The notes under the pieces are model-generated. The model made no database searches, was not told the DNA's origin, and was given only the letters and a program-made list of their open reading frames with translations. A DNA stretch of 64,000 bases, from the NCBI RefSeq assembly GCF_000478885.1, contig NC_022567.1, forward strand, positions 496,001 to 560,000. Reading direction: 5' to 3'. This DNA comes from Adlercreutzia equolifaciens DSM 19450. GTDB taxonomy: Bacteria; Actinomycetota; Coriobacteriia; Coriobacteriales; Eggerthellaceae. Position 1 is the first letter of the stretch; every line of letters begins with the position of its first letter. Made by a program: the position numbers and the translations under genes. Below, piece by piece: positions 24,387-33,880 of the stretch.

Positions 24387-26360
24387 ATGGCATTGGGTGT
24401 TGGAAGAAAAGAACTGGTGATGGTGGGCGTGCTTCTGGTGGGCGTGCTTTTGGCCGTGCTGAACCAGACGTTGTTGTCGCCGGCACTGCCGGCCATCATG
24501 GGCGACTTGCAAGTGGACGCCACCACGGTGCAGTGGCTGACGAGCGGCTATTCGCTGGTGGAAGCGGTCGTCATTCCGCTTTCGGCTTATCTTATCGGGC
24601 GCTTCTCCACGCGCCAGCTGTTCATCTCGGCTTTCGCGCTGTTCACGGCGGGCAGCTTGGCGGCAGCTGTGGCGCCGAACTTCTGGGTGCTGCTGCTCGG
24701 TCGCGTGCTGCAGGCCGCCTGCACCGGCATGTCCATGCCCATGGTGTTCACGGTGATCCTGCTCGTGTTCCCCCGCGAGAAGCGCGGCACGGCCATGGGC
24801 GTCATCGGGCTCATCATTGGCTTTGCTCCGGCCGTGGGCCCTTCGGTGGCGGGCCTTTTGGTGGATTCGGTGGGCTGGCGGGCGCTGTTCGCTATCGTGA
24901 CCGTGCTGTCGGTAGTGGTGATCGTGCTGGCTGTGGTGGTGCTGAGAAACTACGGCAACTTCGCGCGCGCCCCCTTTGACAAGCTTTCGGTGGTTCTGTC
25001 CACGGTAGGGCTCGTCTGCGTGCTGTATGGGCTGTCTACCTTCGCCTCCTCCGATAACATGGCGGTCACTGCGGGGCTCATCGCGGCGGGGTTGGTGCTG
25101 TGCGCCCTGTACGTGCGGCGCCAGCTGACATTGCCCGAGCCTATGCTGCAGGTGGGCATTCTGCGTACGCGCAAGTACGCCACAGCGGTCGTCATTATCG
25201 TCATCGTGCAGGCGGCGCTTATGGGCACGGGCGTCATCACGCCGCTCTACATTCAGGGCGTGCTTGGATTCTCCGCAACTATGTCGGGCGTGGCCATGCT
25301 GCCGGGCGCGCTTATCGGCGCGTTCATGGGTCTTGTGTCAGGGCGTCTGTTCGACCGTTTCGGCGTGCGCCGCGTGGTGATTCCTGGCGTTATCGTGGCG
25401 GTGCTGGGGGCGTCGGGCTTGGCGCGGCTGGGCATCGACAGCAGCTTCATCAACCTGACGATCACCTATACGGTGCTCGTGGTGGGCCTGCAGTTCACTA
25501 TGACGCCGCTGAACACCTGGGGCGTGAACTCGCTCGACAACAGCGTCATCCAGCACGCTCAGGGTGTGTCAAATACGTTGAACCAGGTGGCGGCCTCCCT
25601 TGGCACGGCGGTGCTGGTGTCCATCTCGGCGCTGGCGCCTTCCGTGGCTCCCGACGCCGCCCCGCTCGAGCAGGCCTATCTCGGCGATCACATGGCCTTC
25701 ATGACCACCTTCATTTTGATGGGCGTAGCGGCGCTCGTCATTCTGTTCTTTGTGCGCGACAAGGCGAAGATGCCCGGCGCTGCGGCCGTGACGGCGGCCG
25801 AGCGCGGTGCGGAGCCCGTGGACTACGCGGCCGGTTTCGACGGCGTGACCGTGGACGGCACCCTGGGTGAGTCATGGGATGCTGAGCACACCTACACGGC
25901 AGCCGACGTGATGAACCGCGAGCCGGTGTGCGCGGCCGACACCGCCACCATGGCCGAGGTCATCCGCCTTATGAACGCCAACCAGACGAGCGGGCTTCCC
26001 GTGGTGAACGGCACTGGCGACTTGGTGGGCTTCGTGTCCGACGGCGACGTGGCGAGCTACCTCGGCAAGACCGAGATCGCGCTCGTCGATTCCACGCTGC
26101 TGAACGGCTACCGCTACATCGACGACGAGGACGCCGCCACGCGCCTGCGCGAGCTCATGGACCTCAATGTCATGGCCGTGGCTACCAAGCGCGTGATCTC
26201 CGTGGAGGCCACGACGCCGGTGGACGAGGTGTGCGCCCTGTTCGCCGCCAAGCGCATCAAGAAGGTGCCCGTGGTGCAAAACGGCAAGCTCGTCGGCTCC
26301 TTGTCCCGCCGCAACATCATGCGCTCCCTGGTAGAGGCCATCGATCTGCTGGAGAAGTAG
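24387..26360 (+). CDS. DHA2-type MFS exporter fused to a tandem CBS domain
   Basis: 657 residues. Residues 1-480 form a 14-helix DHA2/EmrB-type drug:H+ antiporter (LNQTLLSPALPAIMGDLQV, GRVLQAACTGMSMPMVF, GFAPAVGPSVAGLLVDSVGWR, AQGVSNTLNQVAASLGTAVL). Residues about 510-650 form two CBS repeats (AADVMNREPVCAADTATMAE with LPVVNGTGDLVGFVSDGDV; VPVVQNGKLVGSLSRRNIM). CBS pairs bind adenine nucleotides or S-adenosyl compounds and gate the attached protein. A CBS-regulated DHA2 exporter is unusual. The reading frame is continuous across the junction. Start 24387 (MALGVGRKEL) is preferred; 24363 is an alternative. Confidence 0.88.
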   Translation: MALGVGRKELVMVGVLLVGVLLAVLNQTLLSPALPAIMGDLQVDATTVQWLTSGYSLVEAVVIPLSAYLIGRFSTRQLFISAFALFTAGSLAAAVAPNFWVLLLGRVLQAACTGMSMPMVFTVILLVFPREKRGTAMGVIGLIIGFAPAVGPSVAGLLVDSVGWRALFAIVTVLSVVVIVLAVVVLRNYGNFARAPFDKLSVVLSTVGLVCVLYGLSTFASSDNMAVTAGLIAAGLVLCALYVRRQLTLPEPMLQVGILRTRKYATAVVIIVIVQAALMGTGVITPLYIQGVLGFSATMSGVAMLPGALIGAFMGLVSGRLFDRFGVRRVVIPGVIVAVLGASGLARLGIDSSFINLTITYTVLVVGLQFTMTPLNTWGVNSLDNSVIQHAQGVSNTLNQVAASLGTAVLVSISALAPSVAPDAAPLEQAYLGDHMAFMTTFILMGVAALVILFFVRDKAKMPGAAAVTAAERGAEPVDYAAGFDGVTVDGTLGESWDAEHTYTAADVMNREPVCAADTATMAEVIRLMNANQTSGLPVVNGTGDLVGFVSDGDVASYLGKTEIALVDSTLLNGYRYIDDEDAATRLRELMDLNVMAVATKRVISVEATTPVDEVCALFAAKRIKKVPVVQNGKLVGSLSRRNIMRSLVEAIDLLEK

Positions 26361-26411
26361 GGGAGCGCGGCAATCTCACCCGCAATTTTCAGTCTGAACG
26401 GGTGCTTCATC

Positions 26412-26445
26412 GGGCCATCACCAACCATGGGTGATGGCCCTTTTT
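26412..26445 (+). terminator. intrinsic terminator
   Basis: GGGCCATCACC and GGTGATGGCCC arms around a short loop, followed by TTTTT, about 50 bp after the MFS-CBS gene. Confidence 0.9.
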
Positions 26446-26555
26446 ACGGCTTTTTCACCAACGATTGTCGGGTTTTTCATCAATTGCGGGCGTTTCGGCC
26501 CCGCTCTCCTTCTCGGTAGAGTGCTCTTATCGCCGAAGAGAGCGAGGAGAGATAC

Positions 26556-27236
26556 ATGGAGAACTACGAAGCGGTGCGCAAGGCCCTCTTGGCCAATCGT
26601 GCGAATACCCTGGCGCTGCTCGGCTGCTTGCGCGAAACGCTGGAGGAAAGACCTTTTCGCGAGGCGGAGGAGGCACTTGCGGGATCTCGAGCTATGGCGC
26701 TCACTACGCAGACGCCCCATGCGCTTTATGCCATGCTGCTGAAGTGCGGGGCGGTGGAGGCCATTGAGGTGCCCGAAGAGTCGGACGTCGATGCCAATGG
26801 CTCGCTCTCGGACGGCGCCAAGGCTCCCGAGGTGGTGGACGCTGCAGACGGGGGCGAGGATGTCGGTGCTCGCGATCCTCTTGACGACCCCTGCTCCGAT
26901 CTTCCCGACCAGCCCGTGGACTACCTGCTGCGCACCACCGAGATCGGTCGCGCGGTATTGGATGAGCTCGAGCCCGCGAAGCGTTTCAGCGAGCTTCTGG
27001 CCGCCGAGCCCGACGGCTACGGCGATGCCTACGACCGCGTGCTGGCTCTCTGCGAGACGGGAGCTTCCAAAGCCGACATAGAGGAGGCCCTGGCCGGACA
27101 TGCGGCTCTCAGCTTCCCCAAGCAGATCTACCCCGGCTATTTCATCTCCAAGCTGGAGACCGTAGACGGTATCTCGTGGGACGGCACATGGCGAACCACG
27201 GAAGCGGGCCGGCGCATGCGCGCACTGCTGGCCTAG
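26556..27236 (+). CDS. hypothetical protein upstream of the second molybdoenzyme operon
   Basis: 226 residues, soluble and acidic, with a central Asp/Glu/Ala-rich linker (about residues 72-115) between two helical ends. The C-terminal half (DYLLRTTEIGRAVLDELEPAKRFSELL, then ISWDGTWRTTEAGRRMRALLA) looks like a winged-helix fold, with the repeated TTE-GR-x-x-x-L pattern seen in some winged-helix proteins. It starts just after a terminator and ends 63 bp before the molybdoenzyme gene, so it may be transcribed with it. Function unknown; a regulatory or maturation role is a guess. Confidence 0.65.
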   Translation: MENYEAVRKALLANRANTLALLGCLRETLEERPFREAEEALAGSRAMALTTQTPHALYAMLLKCGAVEAIEVPEESDVDANGSLSDGAKAPEVVDAADGGEDVGARDPLDDPCSDLPDQPVDYLLRTTEIGRAVLDELEPAKRFSELLAAEPDGYGDAYDRVLALCETGASKADIEEALAGHAALSFPKQIYPGYFISKLETVDGISWDGTWRTTEAGRRMRALLA

Positions 27237-27299
27237 CGTTCAGGTCGCCATCTGTTCCAGAGACATACAAACCAACCAAGAGGAAGAAGGAGAAGGCTT

Positions 27300-30011
27300 A
27301 TGAGTCGAGCCACTATGACGCGTCGCGGATTCCTGAAATCCACGGCGGCCATGGGAGCGGCGGGAGCGCTGGGCATCAGCGCGGCCGACAGCCTCACGGC
27401 GGTTGATCCGGCCCATGCTGACGAGGCGTCCGATGTGAAGATCATCAAGACGTCCTGCCGCGCCTGCATTGCCAACTGTGCCGTGCTGGCCCATGTGCGG
27501 GACGGTCGCGTCGTGAAGATCGAGGGCAATCCGGAAAGCCCCATGTCCCAAGGCGGCGTGTGCGCCAAGGGCCTCGCCGGTATTCAGGCGCTCTATCATC
27601 CGAACCGCAACAAGTACCCCATGCGTCGCGTGGGCGAGCGCGGAACCAACCAGTGGGAGCGCATCTCGTGGGAAGAGGCGCTCACCGAGGTCGCGACCAA
27701 GATCAACGAGATATCCGACAAGTATGGCTCCGAGGCCATCTCCGTCTCCACGGGTGGCGGCGGAAACCCGCATTTCTCGAATGTGAAGCGCTTTGGCGAG
27801 GCCATCAACACTCCCAACGTGTGGGAGCCGGGCTGCTCGCAGTGCTACCTGCCCCGCATGGGCGCCTCGCTTCTGGCCTACGGTGCCGGCAAGCCCAACA
27901 ACCTGTCGTTCTCCGACTCTAACGGCTGGGACTACTATTACACTGACAGTCCGGTGACCTCGCTCGTGCTCTGGGGTACCGATCCGTCCAACTCCTCGGT
28001 GGCTACCGGCGGCCGCGCTCTGGCCGAGCTGCGCAACCGCCCGGAGGGCCTGCGCACCGTGGTTATCGACCCCCGCTACACCCTGGACGCCGCCAAGGCC
28101 GAGGTGTGGCTGCCCATTCGCCCCGGGACCGATGCGGCCCTGCTTCTCACCTGGACCCGCTGGATCCTCGAGAATGAGAAGTACGACGCGGACTTCTGTC
28201 GCACCTGGACGAACATGCCCTACCTCATCAACCCCGAGACGCGCCTCACGTTGAAGGCGACCGAGGCGGGCCTGCCCGGCACCGATGCCGACTACGTGGT
28301 GTGGGATCCCGAGAAGAACGCCCCGGTGGTCGTGGAGTTCCCCATGAACGAGGGGCTCTCCCCGGCGCTGTTCGGCACCTACGAGGTCAACGGCATGCAG
28401 TGCGCCACAGGTGGCCAGCTCCTGAAGGAGTCCTGCGAGGAGTGGACGCTTGAGAAGGGCGCCGAAGTCTGCTGGCTCGATCCCGAGCAAATCGAGCGGG
28501 CGCTCGAGATCTACACCGACCCGAACGGCCAGTCCGGCATCATGCAGGGCGTGTGCATCGACCAGTACGTGCAGTCCCAGCAGTGCGCCCTGGGCGCGCT
28601 GAACCTCGAGTTCCTCATGGGCAATGTGGAGAAGCCCGGCACCATGCTGCAGAAGTTCGCGCCGGCCCCCTGCAAGGACCAGCTGGGCAACACGCCCCGC
28701 CTGCTCTCCAAGGAGAAGGTCATGAAGCGCTGCGGCACCATCGAGCACAAGGGCATCTTGTGCTGGGACATGGCGCACATCCCCTCGGTGTTCAAGGCCA
28801 TGAAGGACGGCGACCCCTACCAGATCCACATGTGGATCGAGCGCTCCGGCAACAAGCACGTGGTGCTCGGCAACTCCTCCTGCCTCGATGAGATCGTGCC
28901 GAACCTCGACTACATCGTGCAGTGCTTCATGTACCCGACGGCGTTCTCGGTGCTCTGCGCCGACCTGCTTCTGCCCACCACCGAGTGGCTGGAGACGAAC
29001 CTCACCATTCCGCAGCTGAACACCATCGTCATGCGCCAGGCGGTCACGCACTTGTTCGAGACCGTGGAAGAGGGCATCATCTGGACCCAGATCGTGCAGA
29101 AGTGCGCGGAGCTCGGCAACACCCACTGCCCCAAGGCCTTCGACGAGGTGGCCTGCATGACCACGCCGTTCTACAAGAACGAGTACGAAAAGCAGCTGCA
29201 GCATCTGAACAAGCTGGATATGACCTGGGACGAGGCCTGCGAGAAGGGCGTCATCGAGTGGGCCACGCCCGAGGAGTACCGCACCTACCAGACCTACCTC
29301 GCCGACGACGAGGAGAATCCCGGCAAGCCCAAGGGCTTCGGCACGCCGTCGAAGAAGCTGGAAGTGTACTGCGAGTCCAACATCATCTTGGGCCGCACCG
29401 GTGCCCCGTGGTCCCAGTGCGCCGAGGAGGCGCCGCTCGTGCTGCCGCCGGCCAGCGCCGACTACGAGCCTCTGTGCTACTACGTGGAGCCGGCCGAGTC
29501 GCCCCTGACCGACACCGAGTACCCGCTCGTGCTCACCGAGGGCCGACTGCCCATGTACCACCACGGCACCCTGCGCAACATTCCCTATCTGCGCGAGATC
29601 TACCCGGTGCCGGAGATGTGGATCCACCCCGAGGACGCCGAGAAGTACGGCATCGCCGACGGCCAGTGGGTGAACATCGAGAGCCGCCGCGGCAAGACCC
29701 ACGGCAAGGCCCGCGTCACCACCGCCATCGCCAAGGGCGTCGTGTACCAGGAGCGCTTCTGGGCTCCCGAGCTGCTGGATTCCGACGACCCGGCCCAGGC
29801 CTACAAGGTGATGAACATCAACGTGCTCACCAAGAACGACCCGCCCTACAACCCCGAGTACGGCACCTACACCCTGCGCGGCTTCCAGGTGAAGGTAAGT
29901 CCGAGCGACGACGAGATCCTGAAGAGCGTGTGGATCGAACCCGAGCAGTTCCAGCCCTGGATGCCCGCTCCCAGCGACAAGACCGAGGATGTGTTTGACT
30001 ATGGCGCGTAA
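27300..30011 (+). CDS. Tat-exported molybdopterin oxidoreductase 2
   Basis: 903 residues. Tat signal TRRGFLKSTAAMGAAGALG, then a [4Fe-4S] motif CRACIANC plus a distal C in GGVCAKG, then bis-MGD domains (VVIDPRYTLDAAKAEVWLP and IRPGTDAAL). The layout after the Fe-S motif (GIQALYHPNRNKYPMRRVGERG) resembles the acetylene hydratase / transhydroxylase / catechol-dehydroxylase side of the DMSO reductase superfamily as well as polysulfide- or thiosulfate-reductase-like enzymes. The region VWEPGCSQCYLPR may hold the Mo-ligating residue. The substrate is therefore open. First gene of a six-gene operon with B, NrfD, TorD, NapG and NapH types; it overlaps the next gene by 11 bp. Confidence 0.9.
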   Translation: MSRATMTRRGFLKSTAAMGAAGALGISAADSLTAVDPAHADEASDVKIIKTSCRACIANCAVLAHVRDGRVVKIEGNPESPMSQGGVCAKGLAGIQALYHPNRNKYPMRRVGERGTNQWERISWEEALTEVATKINEISDKYGSEAISVSTGGGGNPHFSNVKRFGEAINTPNVWEPGCSQCYLPRMGASLLAYGAGKPNNLSFSDSNGWDYYYTDSPVTSLVLWGTDPSNSSVATGGRALAELRNRPEGLRTVVIDPRYTLDAAKAEVWLPIRPGTDAALLLTWTRWILENEKYDADFCRTWTNMPYLINPETRLTLKATEAGLPGTDADYVVWDPEKNAPVVVEFPMNEGLSPALFGTYEVNGMQCATGGQLLKESCEEWTLEKGAEVCWLDPEQIERALEIYTDPNGQSGIMQGVCIDQYVQSQQCALGALNLEFLMGNVEKPGTMLQKFAPAPCKDQLGNTPRLLSKEKVMKRCGTIEHKGILCWDMAHIPSVFKAMKDGDPYQIHMWIERSGNKHVVLGNSSCLDEIVPNLDYIVQCFMYPTAFSVLCADLLLPTTEWLETNLTIPQLNTIVMRQAVTHLFETVEEGIIWTQIVQKCAELGNTHCPKAFDEVACMTTPFYKNEYEKQLQHLNKLDMTWDEACEKGVIEWATPEEYRTYQTYLADDEENPGKPKGFGTPSKKLEVYCESNIILGRTGAPWSQCAEEAPLVLPPASADYEPLCYYVEPAESPLTDTEYPLVLTEGRLPMYHHGTLRNIPYLREIYPVPEMWIHPEDAEKYGIADGQWVNIESRRGKTHGKARVTTAIAKGVVYQERFWAPELLDSDDPAQAYKVMNINVLTKNDPPYNPEYGTYTLRGFQVKVSPSDDEILKSVWIEPEQFQPWMPAPSDKTEDVFDYGA

Positions 30012-30627
30012 TTGCATTGTTGTGAACCTGGACCGCTGCACCGGATGCTTCGGGTGCGAGGTGGCATGCAAGATGGAGAATGGCGTCGCCTTGGGCGAGC
30101 GCTGGTCGAAGGTGTTCACCGTGGGCCCGGTGGGGGAGTATCCCGACATGACCCGCTACGCGCTGCCGACCATGTGCCAGCAGTGCGAGAACGCCCCGTG
30201 CGTGTCGGTGTGCCCCACGGGCGCCAGCTACCGCGACGGGAACAACGTCGTGTTGGTGGACAAGGAGAAGTGCATCGGCTGCAAGTACTGCATGATGGCC
30301 TGCCCCTACGGCGTGCGCTCGTGGAACGCGGCTGAGAAGTGCGCCGAGAAGTGCACGCTGTGCGGGCATCTCACCTCCCAGGACAAGCTGCCTGCCTGCG
30401 TGAAGAGCTGCGCGGCCGGCGCCCGCTTCTATGGCGATTTGGACGACCCTGACTCCGACGCCTCCAAGGAGCTGGCCAAGTATTCCGAAGGCGACATCCA
30501 CACCCTGCAGGACGTGGGCAACCACCCTGCGACCCGTTACATCATGACGAGCATGATCGGCCAATGGCAGGATCGCATCGCGCCGGCCGATCATCCGCAT
30601 ACGGCTGCCTACCCGGTGGCCGAGTAA
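30001..30627 (+). CDS. NrfC/PsrB-type ferredoxin subunit
   Basis: 208 residues, with cysteine groups CTGCFGCEVAC, CQQCENAPCVSVCP, CIGCKYCMMACP and CTLCGHLTSQDKLPACVKSC for up to four [4Fe-4S] clusters. It passes electrons between the NrfD-type anchor and the molybdoenzyme. The ATG lies inside the end of the catalytic gene (11-bp overlap). It is closer to NrfC/PsrB spacing than to the DmsB-like proteins of the other operon. Confidence 0.92.
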   Translation: MARNCIVVNLDRCTGCFGCEVACKMENGVALGERWSKVFTVGPVGEYPDMTRYALPTMCQQCENAPCVSVCPTGASYRDGNNVVLVDKEKCIGCKYCMMACPYGVRSWNAAEKCAEKCTLCGHLTSQDKLPACVKSCAAGARFYGDLDDPDSDASKELAKYSEGDIHTLQDVGNHPATRYIMTSMIGQWQDRIAPADHPHTAAYPVAE

Positions 30628-30636
30628 GGAGCACCC

Positions 30637-31449
30637 ATGGAAATTCAATGGTCCCTCGTTCTGTTCACCGCCCTGTCGGGGGCGGGGGCGTGGCTTGTCG
30701 CCTGCGCCGGCCTCGACGCCTTTAAGGGCCTGGCCAAGAAAACGGTTGTGCCGGCGGTCGTCACGGGCATCGTCCTCATCATCGTGGGCGGCATCGCCTC
30801 GGCGACCCATCTGTCCCACGTCGATCGCATCATGGCCGTGCTGGCGCACCCGGCTCCGGGCATTTTCCTGGAGGCCGTGCTCCTCGGCATCGACGTCGTG
30901 GTTGCCGTCGCGTTCCTCGTGCTGTATCGGCGCGGCGCCTCCGAAGGGGTGCTCAAGGGCCTCGGTGTCGTCGCCGTGGCCATGGCCGCCGTCTTCAGTT
31001 ATGCGTGCGGTTCCTCCTACATGATGTCCTCGCAGCTGGCCTGGAACACTGTTGCGCTGCCCTTGGGCTACCTGGGCACGGCGCTCGCTGCGGGCACGGC
31101 CCTGTGGTACCTCCTGTGCGCCGCCCGTAGGGAAGAGGGCGCTGCCCTGTCCTTCGCGGCCACCGAGACGCTCGTCGGCGCGGCCGCGGCGTTGGTGACC
31201 TCCCTGGCCTACGGCCTTCTGGCCGGCATCGTGGGCGGGGACTCCGCGATCTTGTTCTGGGTCGGCGTCGTTGTCTGCGGCGGCGTTGTGCCCGCGGCCT
31301 GCGGCGTGGCCGGCATGAAGAAGACCGAGGGCGCGCTGTCTTTGGCCATCGTGGCCGTCGTCGGCGCGTTCATCGGGGCGGTCGCCTACCGCGTGCTCAT
31401 GTGGACCGCGTCCATCGCGCTGATGTCGCTGTTCGGTGTGAGCATCTAG
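30637..31449 (+). CDS. DmsC/NrfD-like membrane anchor subunit 2
   Basis: 270 residues with eight predicted helices. IASATHLSHVDRIMAVLAHP corresponds to the conserved helix-3 segment of DmsC-type anchors. It exchanges electrons with the menaquinone pool. It starts 9 bp after the ferredoxin gene, with AAGGAGC upstream. Confidence 0.88.
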   Translation: MEIQWSLVLFTALSGAGAWLVACAGLDAFKGLAKKTVVPAVVTGIVLIIVGGIASATHLSHVDRIMAVLAHPAPGIFLEAVLLGIDVVVAVAFLVLYRRGASEGVLKGLGVVAVAMAAVFSYACGSSYMMSSQLAWNTVALPLGYLGTALAAGTALWYLLCAARREEGAALSFAATETLVGAAAALVTSLAYGLLAGIVGGDSAILFWVGVVVCGGVVPAACGVAGMKKTEGALSLAIVAVVGAFIGAVAYRVLMWTASIALMSLFGVSI

Positions 31450-31514
31450 CCTCACTGTTCCCGCCGCCCGGTCTTCCCCTCCCGGCCGGGCGGCCCTTCC
31501 CAAGGAGTTGCCCT

Positions 31515-32297
31515 ATGGACCAGACCAACCGCATCGCCCTCGACGAGGCTGCCATCCAGGAAATGCGCGAGGCCAATGAGACGCGCGCCGCCTTCTGCCG
31601 ATTCCTTGCCAGCTTGTACCTGTACGAGCTCACCGACGAGCAGATCGAGGCATTCGCCCATATCGAGATTGCCGGCGATGGCACGGCCATCGACGAGGGG
31701 CTGCGCGCCATCAAGGAGTATCTTCGCCATCGCCACGGCGGCACCCGCCAGGAGCTGGCCGTCGACTACGCGCGCGTGTTCCTCGGCGCCGGCAGCTACG
31801 ACCGCATTCTGGCGCCGCCCTACGAGTCGGTGTTCACGAGCGAGGAGCGCATCCTCATGCAGGATGCCCGCGACGGCGCGGTGACCTACTACCGGCGGGG
31901 CGGCCTCGATCTGCCTGCCGACAACACGACCCCCGAAGACCATCTCGGCTTCGAGCTGCAGTTCGCCGCAGTCCTCGCGGACCGCGCGAACGAGGCCCTT
32001 GACGGGGATGACGCGGTGTCGCTGGCGGACGCGGTGTCGCTGGCCCGCAGCTTCTTCGTGCACCATCAGCAGAACTGGCTGCCGGCTCTGTGCGAGGCCG
32101 TGGACGAGTTCGCCGAGACCGATTTCTACCGCGGCGTCGCCCAGATGACGCGCGGGTACGTGGAGTCGGAGGCGGCCTTCTTCGACGAGGTCGCCGCGGC
32201 GCTCTCCCTCGGTGCCGCAGTGGATGAGATTCGCCCGGCCTGGGATGGCGCCTGCGAGGGCACTCCATCCGCCGCGGAAGGCGCGGTGGCGTCATGA
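31515..32297 (+). CDS. TorD-type molybdoenzyme chaperone 2
   Basis: 260 residues, all-helical. Motifs are FCRFLASLYLYELTDEQ near the N-terminus, ELAVDYARVFLGAGSYDRILAPPYESVFTSEE (residues about 82-113; split family motif Y-x-R-x-F-x-G, then P-P-x-E-S-V) and PEDHLGFELQFAAVL. It probably matures the molybdoenzyme encoded three genes upstream. CAAGGAG precedes ATG 31515, and ATGA overlap leads into the NapG-like gene. Confidence 0.92.
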   Translation: MDQTNRIALDEAAIQEMREANETRAAFCRFLASLYLYELTDEQIEAFAHIEIAGDGTAIDEGLRAIKEYLRHRHGGTRQELAVDYARVFLGAGSYDRILAPPYESVFTSEERILMQDARDGAVTYYRRGGLDLPADNTTPEDHLGFELQFAAVLADRANEALDGDDAVSLADAVSLARSFFVHHQQNWLPALCEAVDEFAETDFYRGVAQMTRGYVESEAAFFDEVAAALSLGAAVDEIRPAWDGACEGTPSAAEGAVAS

Positions 32298-32920
32298 CCG
32301 CCATGACGCGCCGCAGCTTCGTCGGCCTGGCAGCGGTCTGCGCCGTGGGCGCGGGCGTGGGCGGGGCCGGCGTGGCCTTTGCGGGGGAGGGCGAGCTGTT
32401 GCGTCCGCCGGGCGGCCAGGACGAGCGCGCCCTTGCGGCCGCCTGCCTCAAGTGCGATCGCTGCCGCAGCGCTTGCCCCACGGGAGCAGTGGCCGTGGCC
32501 TCGGTGGGCGACGGCTTTCTGCGGGCGCGCACGCCGGTGCTCGACTTCCACAAGGGCTACTGCGATTTTTGCGGCAAGTGCATCGAGGTGTGCCCCACCG
32601 GCGCGCTGAGATCCTTCGACGAGACGGCCGAGAAGCTGGGCGTGGCGGTGGTGCAGAAGGACCGCTGCCTGTCCTATTTCCAGGGCTGCACGGTCTGCGA
32701 GGACTCCTGCGCCTTCGACGCGCTGGCCTTCGTCGACGGCCATCCGGTGGTGGACGGCGACGCGTGCAACGGCTGCGGCCAGTGCGAGTTCGAGTGCACG
32801 GCGCTCGTGTACGGGACCTTTGCCGGCGGTACGCGGCGGGGCATCGTGGTGGTGCCTCCCGAGGCAGCCGGCCAGCTCGGGCGCACGGTGGTGGAAGACG
32901 GCAGCGAGATGGGGGTGTAG
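32294..32920 (+). CDS. NapG-like Tat-exported ferredoxin
   Basis: 208 residues with a Tat signal (TRRSFVGLAAVCAVGAG). It has four cysteine groups (CLKCDRCRSACP, CDFCGKCIEVCP, CLSYFQGCTVCEDSC, CNGCGQCEFEC) for about four [4Fe-4S] clusters. With the NapH-like protein that follows it should form a quinol-oxidising module on the outer face of the membrane. No nitrate reductase (NapA/B) is present, so it appears to be recruited to this molybdoenzyme. ATGA overlap with TorD; 4-bp gap to NapH. Confidence 0.88.
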   Translation: MTAMTRRSFVGLAAVCAVGAGVGGAGVAFAGEGELLRPPGGQDERALAAACLKCDRCRSACPTGAVAVASVGDGFLRARTPVLDFHKGYCDFCGKCIEVCPTGALRSFDETAEKLGVAVVQKDRCLSYFQGCTVCEDSCAFDALAFVDGHPVVDGDACNGCGQCEFECTALVYGTFAGGTRRGIVVVPPEAAGQLGRTVVEDGSEMGV

Positions 32921-32924
32921 GCCC

Positions 32925-33794
32925 ATGAAGTTGAAGACGAAGCGCACTATAGCCGCCGTCGGCCTTTTGGGCCTGGTCGGCGTGGGACTCGCCGTGCATA
33001 CGGGCACGGGAACGCCGTCGGCCTGGGGCATTGGCGACATCGCCGCCATCTGCCCGTTGGGGGCCGTTGAGGCTGCCATCGCCTCGCGCACCATCGTGCC
33101 GCCGCTGCTGATCGGCCTGGTCATCGTTGCGGTTCTCGTGGCCCTGGCGGGTCGTGCCTTCTGCGCTTGGGGCTGTCCCGTGCCCTTGCTGCGCCGGGTC
33201 TTCGGCATCAAGGAGCGGAAGGCCGACAAGCCGACGCCGGCCGAGCGCGACGGGGCCAACGACTCGCGCAACTGGGTGCTCGGGGCCACGGTGCTCACCA
33301 CGGCCGCCTTCGGGTTCCCGGTGTTCTGCCTCATCTGCCCCGTGGGCCTTTCCGTGGCCACCTTCATCGCCCTTTGGCGCCTGCTCCAGTTCAGCGAGGC
33401 GACGCTGTCGCTCGTGGTGTTCCCCGTCATCCTCGTGGCGGAGATCGTGCTCTTGCGAAAATGGTGCCACCGCTTCTGCCCCCTGGGCGCCCTGCTGGGC
33501 CTCATGGCGCGGTTGAACCGCACGTTCCGTCCGACGGTGGCCGCCGAGTCCTGCCTGCATTGCTCGGGCGCCAGCTGCTCGCGGTGCGCCGACGTGTGCC
33601 CCGAGGGGATTGACCTGCATCATCCCGAAGCGTCGGTTTCCCTGGCGGAGTGCACCAAGTGCGGCGAGTGCAGGGACGCCTGCCCGGCCCATGCCATCAG
33701 CTTCCCGCTCTTGGCACGCACGGAGAAGGCCGGGCTGCCCGTCGCCTCGGCGGCGCAAGAGGCCGATGAGGATGCCGTGGGCGCTGAGGGCTAG
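32925..33794 (+). CDS. NapH-like polyferredoxin membrane protein
   Basis: 289 residues, about four to five transmembrane helices, then a C-terminal ferredoxin-like tail. The NapH hallmarks are the CPLGA and CAWGCPVPLL motifs, CLICPVGLS, and HRFCPLGALLGLMAR. The tail has CLHCSGASCSRCADVCPEG and CTKCGECRDACP for two [4Fe-4S] clusters. With the NapG-like protein it forms a second menaquinol-to-periplasm route beside the NrfD-type anchor. Last structural gene of the operon. Confidence 0.92.
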   Translation: MKLKTKRTIAAVGLLGLVGVGLAVHTGTGTPSAWGIGDIAAICPLGAVEAAIASRTIVPPLLIGLVIVAVLVALAGRAFCAWGCPVPLLRRVFGIKERKADKPTPAERDGANDSRNWVLGATVLTTAAFGFPVFCLICPVGLSVATFIALWRLLQFSEATLSLVVFPVILVAEIVLLRKWCHRFCPLGALLGLMARLNRTFRPTVAAESCLHCSGASCSRCADVCPEGIDLHHPEASVSLAECTKCGECRDACPAHAISFPLLARTEKAGLPVASAAQEADEDAVGAEG

Positions 33795-33845
33795 GAGAGG
33801 GGCGGAGGGAGCCGATTCAGCCGCCGTGAGAATTCGAACAGGGGG

Positions 33846-33880
33846 AATGTTGTGCCAATAGCCGAGGGTATACAATATGA
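33846..33880 (+). promoter_or_regulatory. putative promoter of LuxR gene 2
   Basis: TTGTGC, 15 bp, TACAAT within a TATACAATAT stretch, about 95 bp before the preferred start at 33969. The 15-bp spacer is short, so this is tentative. It argues against translation starting at GTG 33852. Confidence 0.35.

Noticed and set aside
27240..30149. 969-codon open frame opposite the molybdoenzyme gene
   Set aside because: A mirror of the strongly GC-biased sense gene; no domain is visible.
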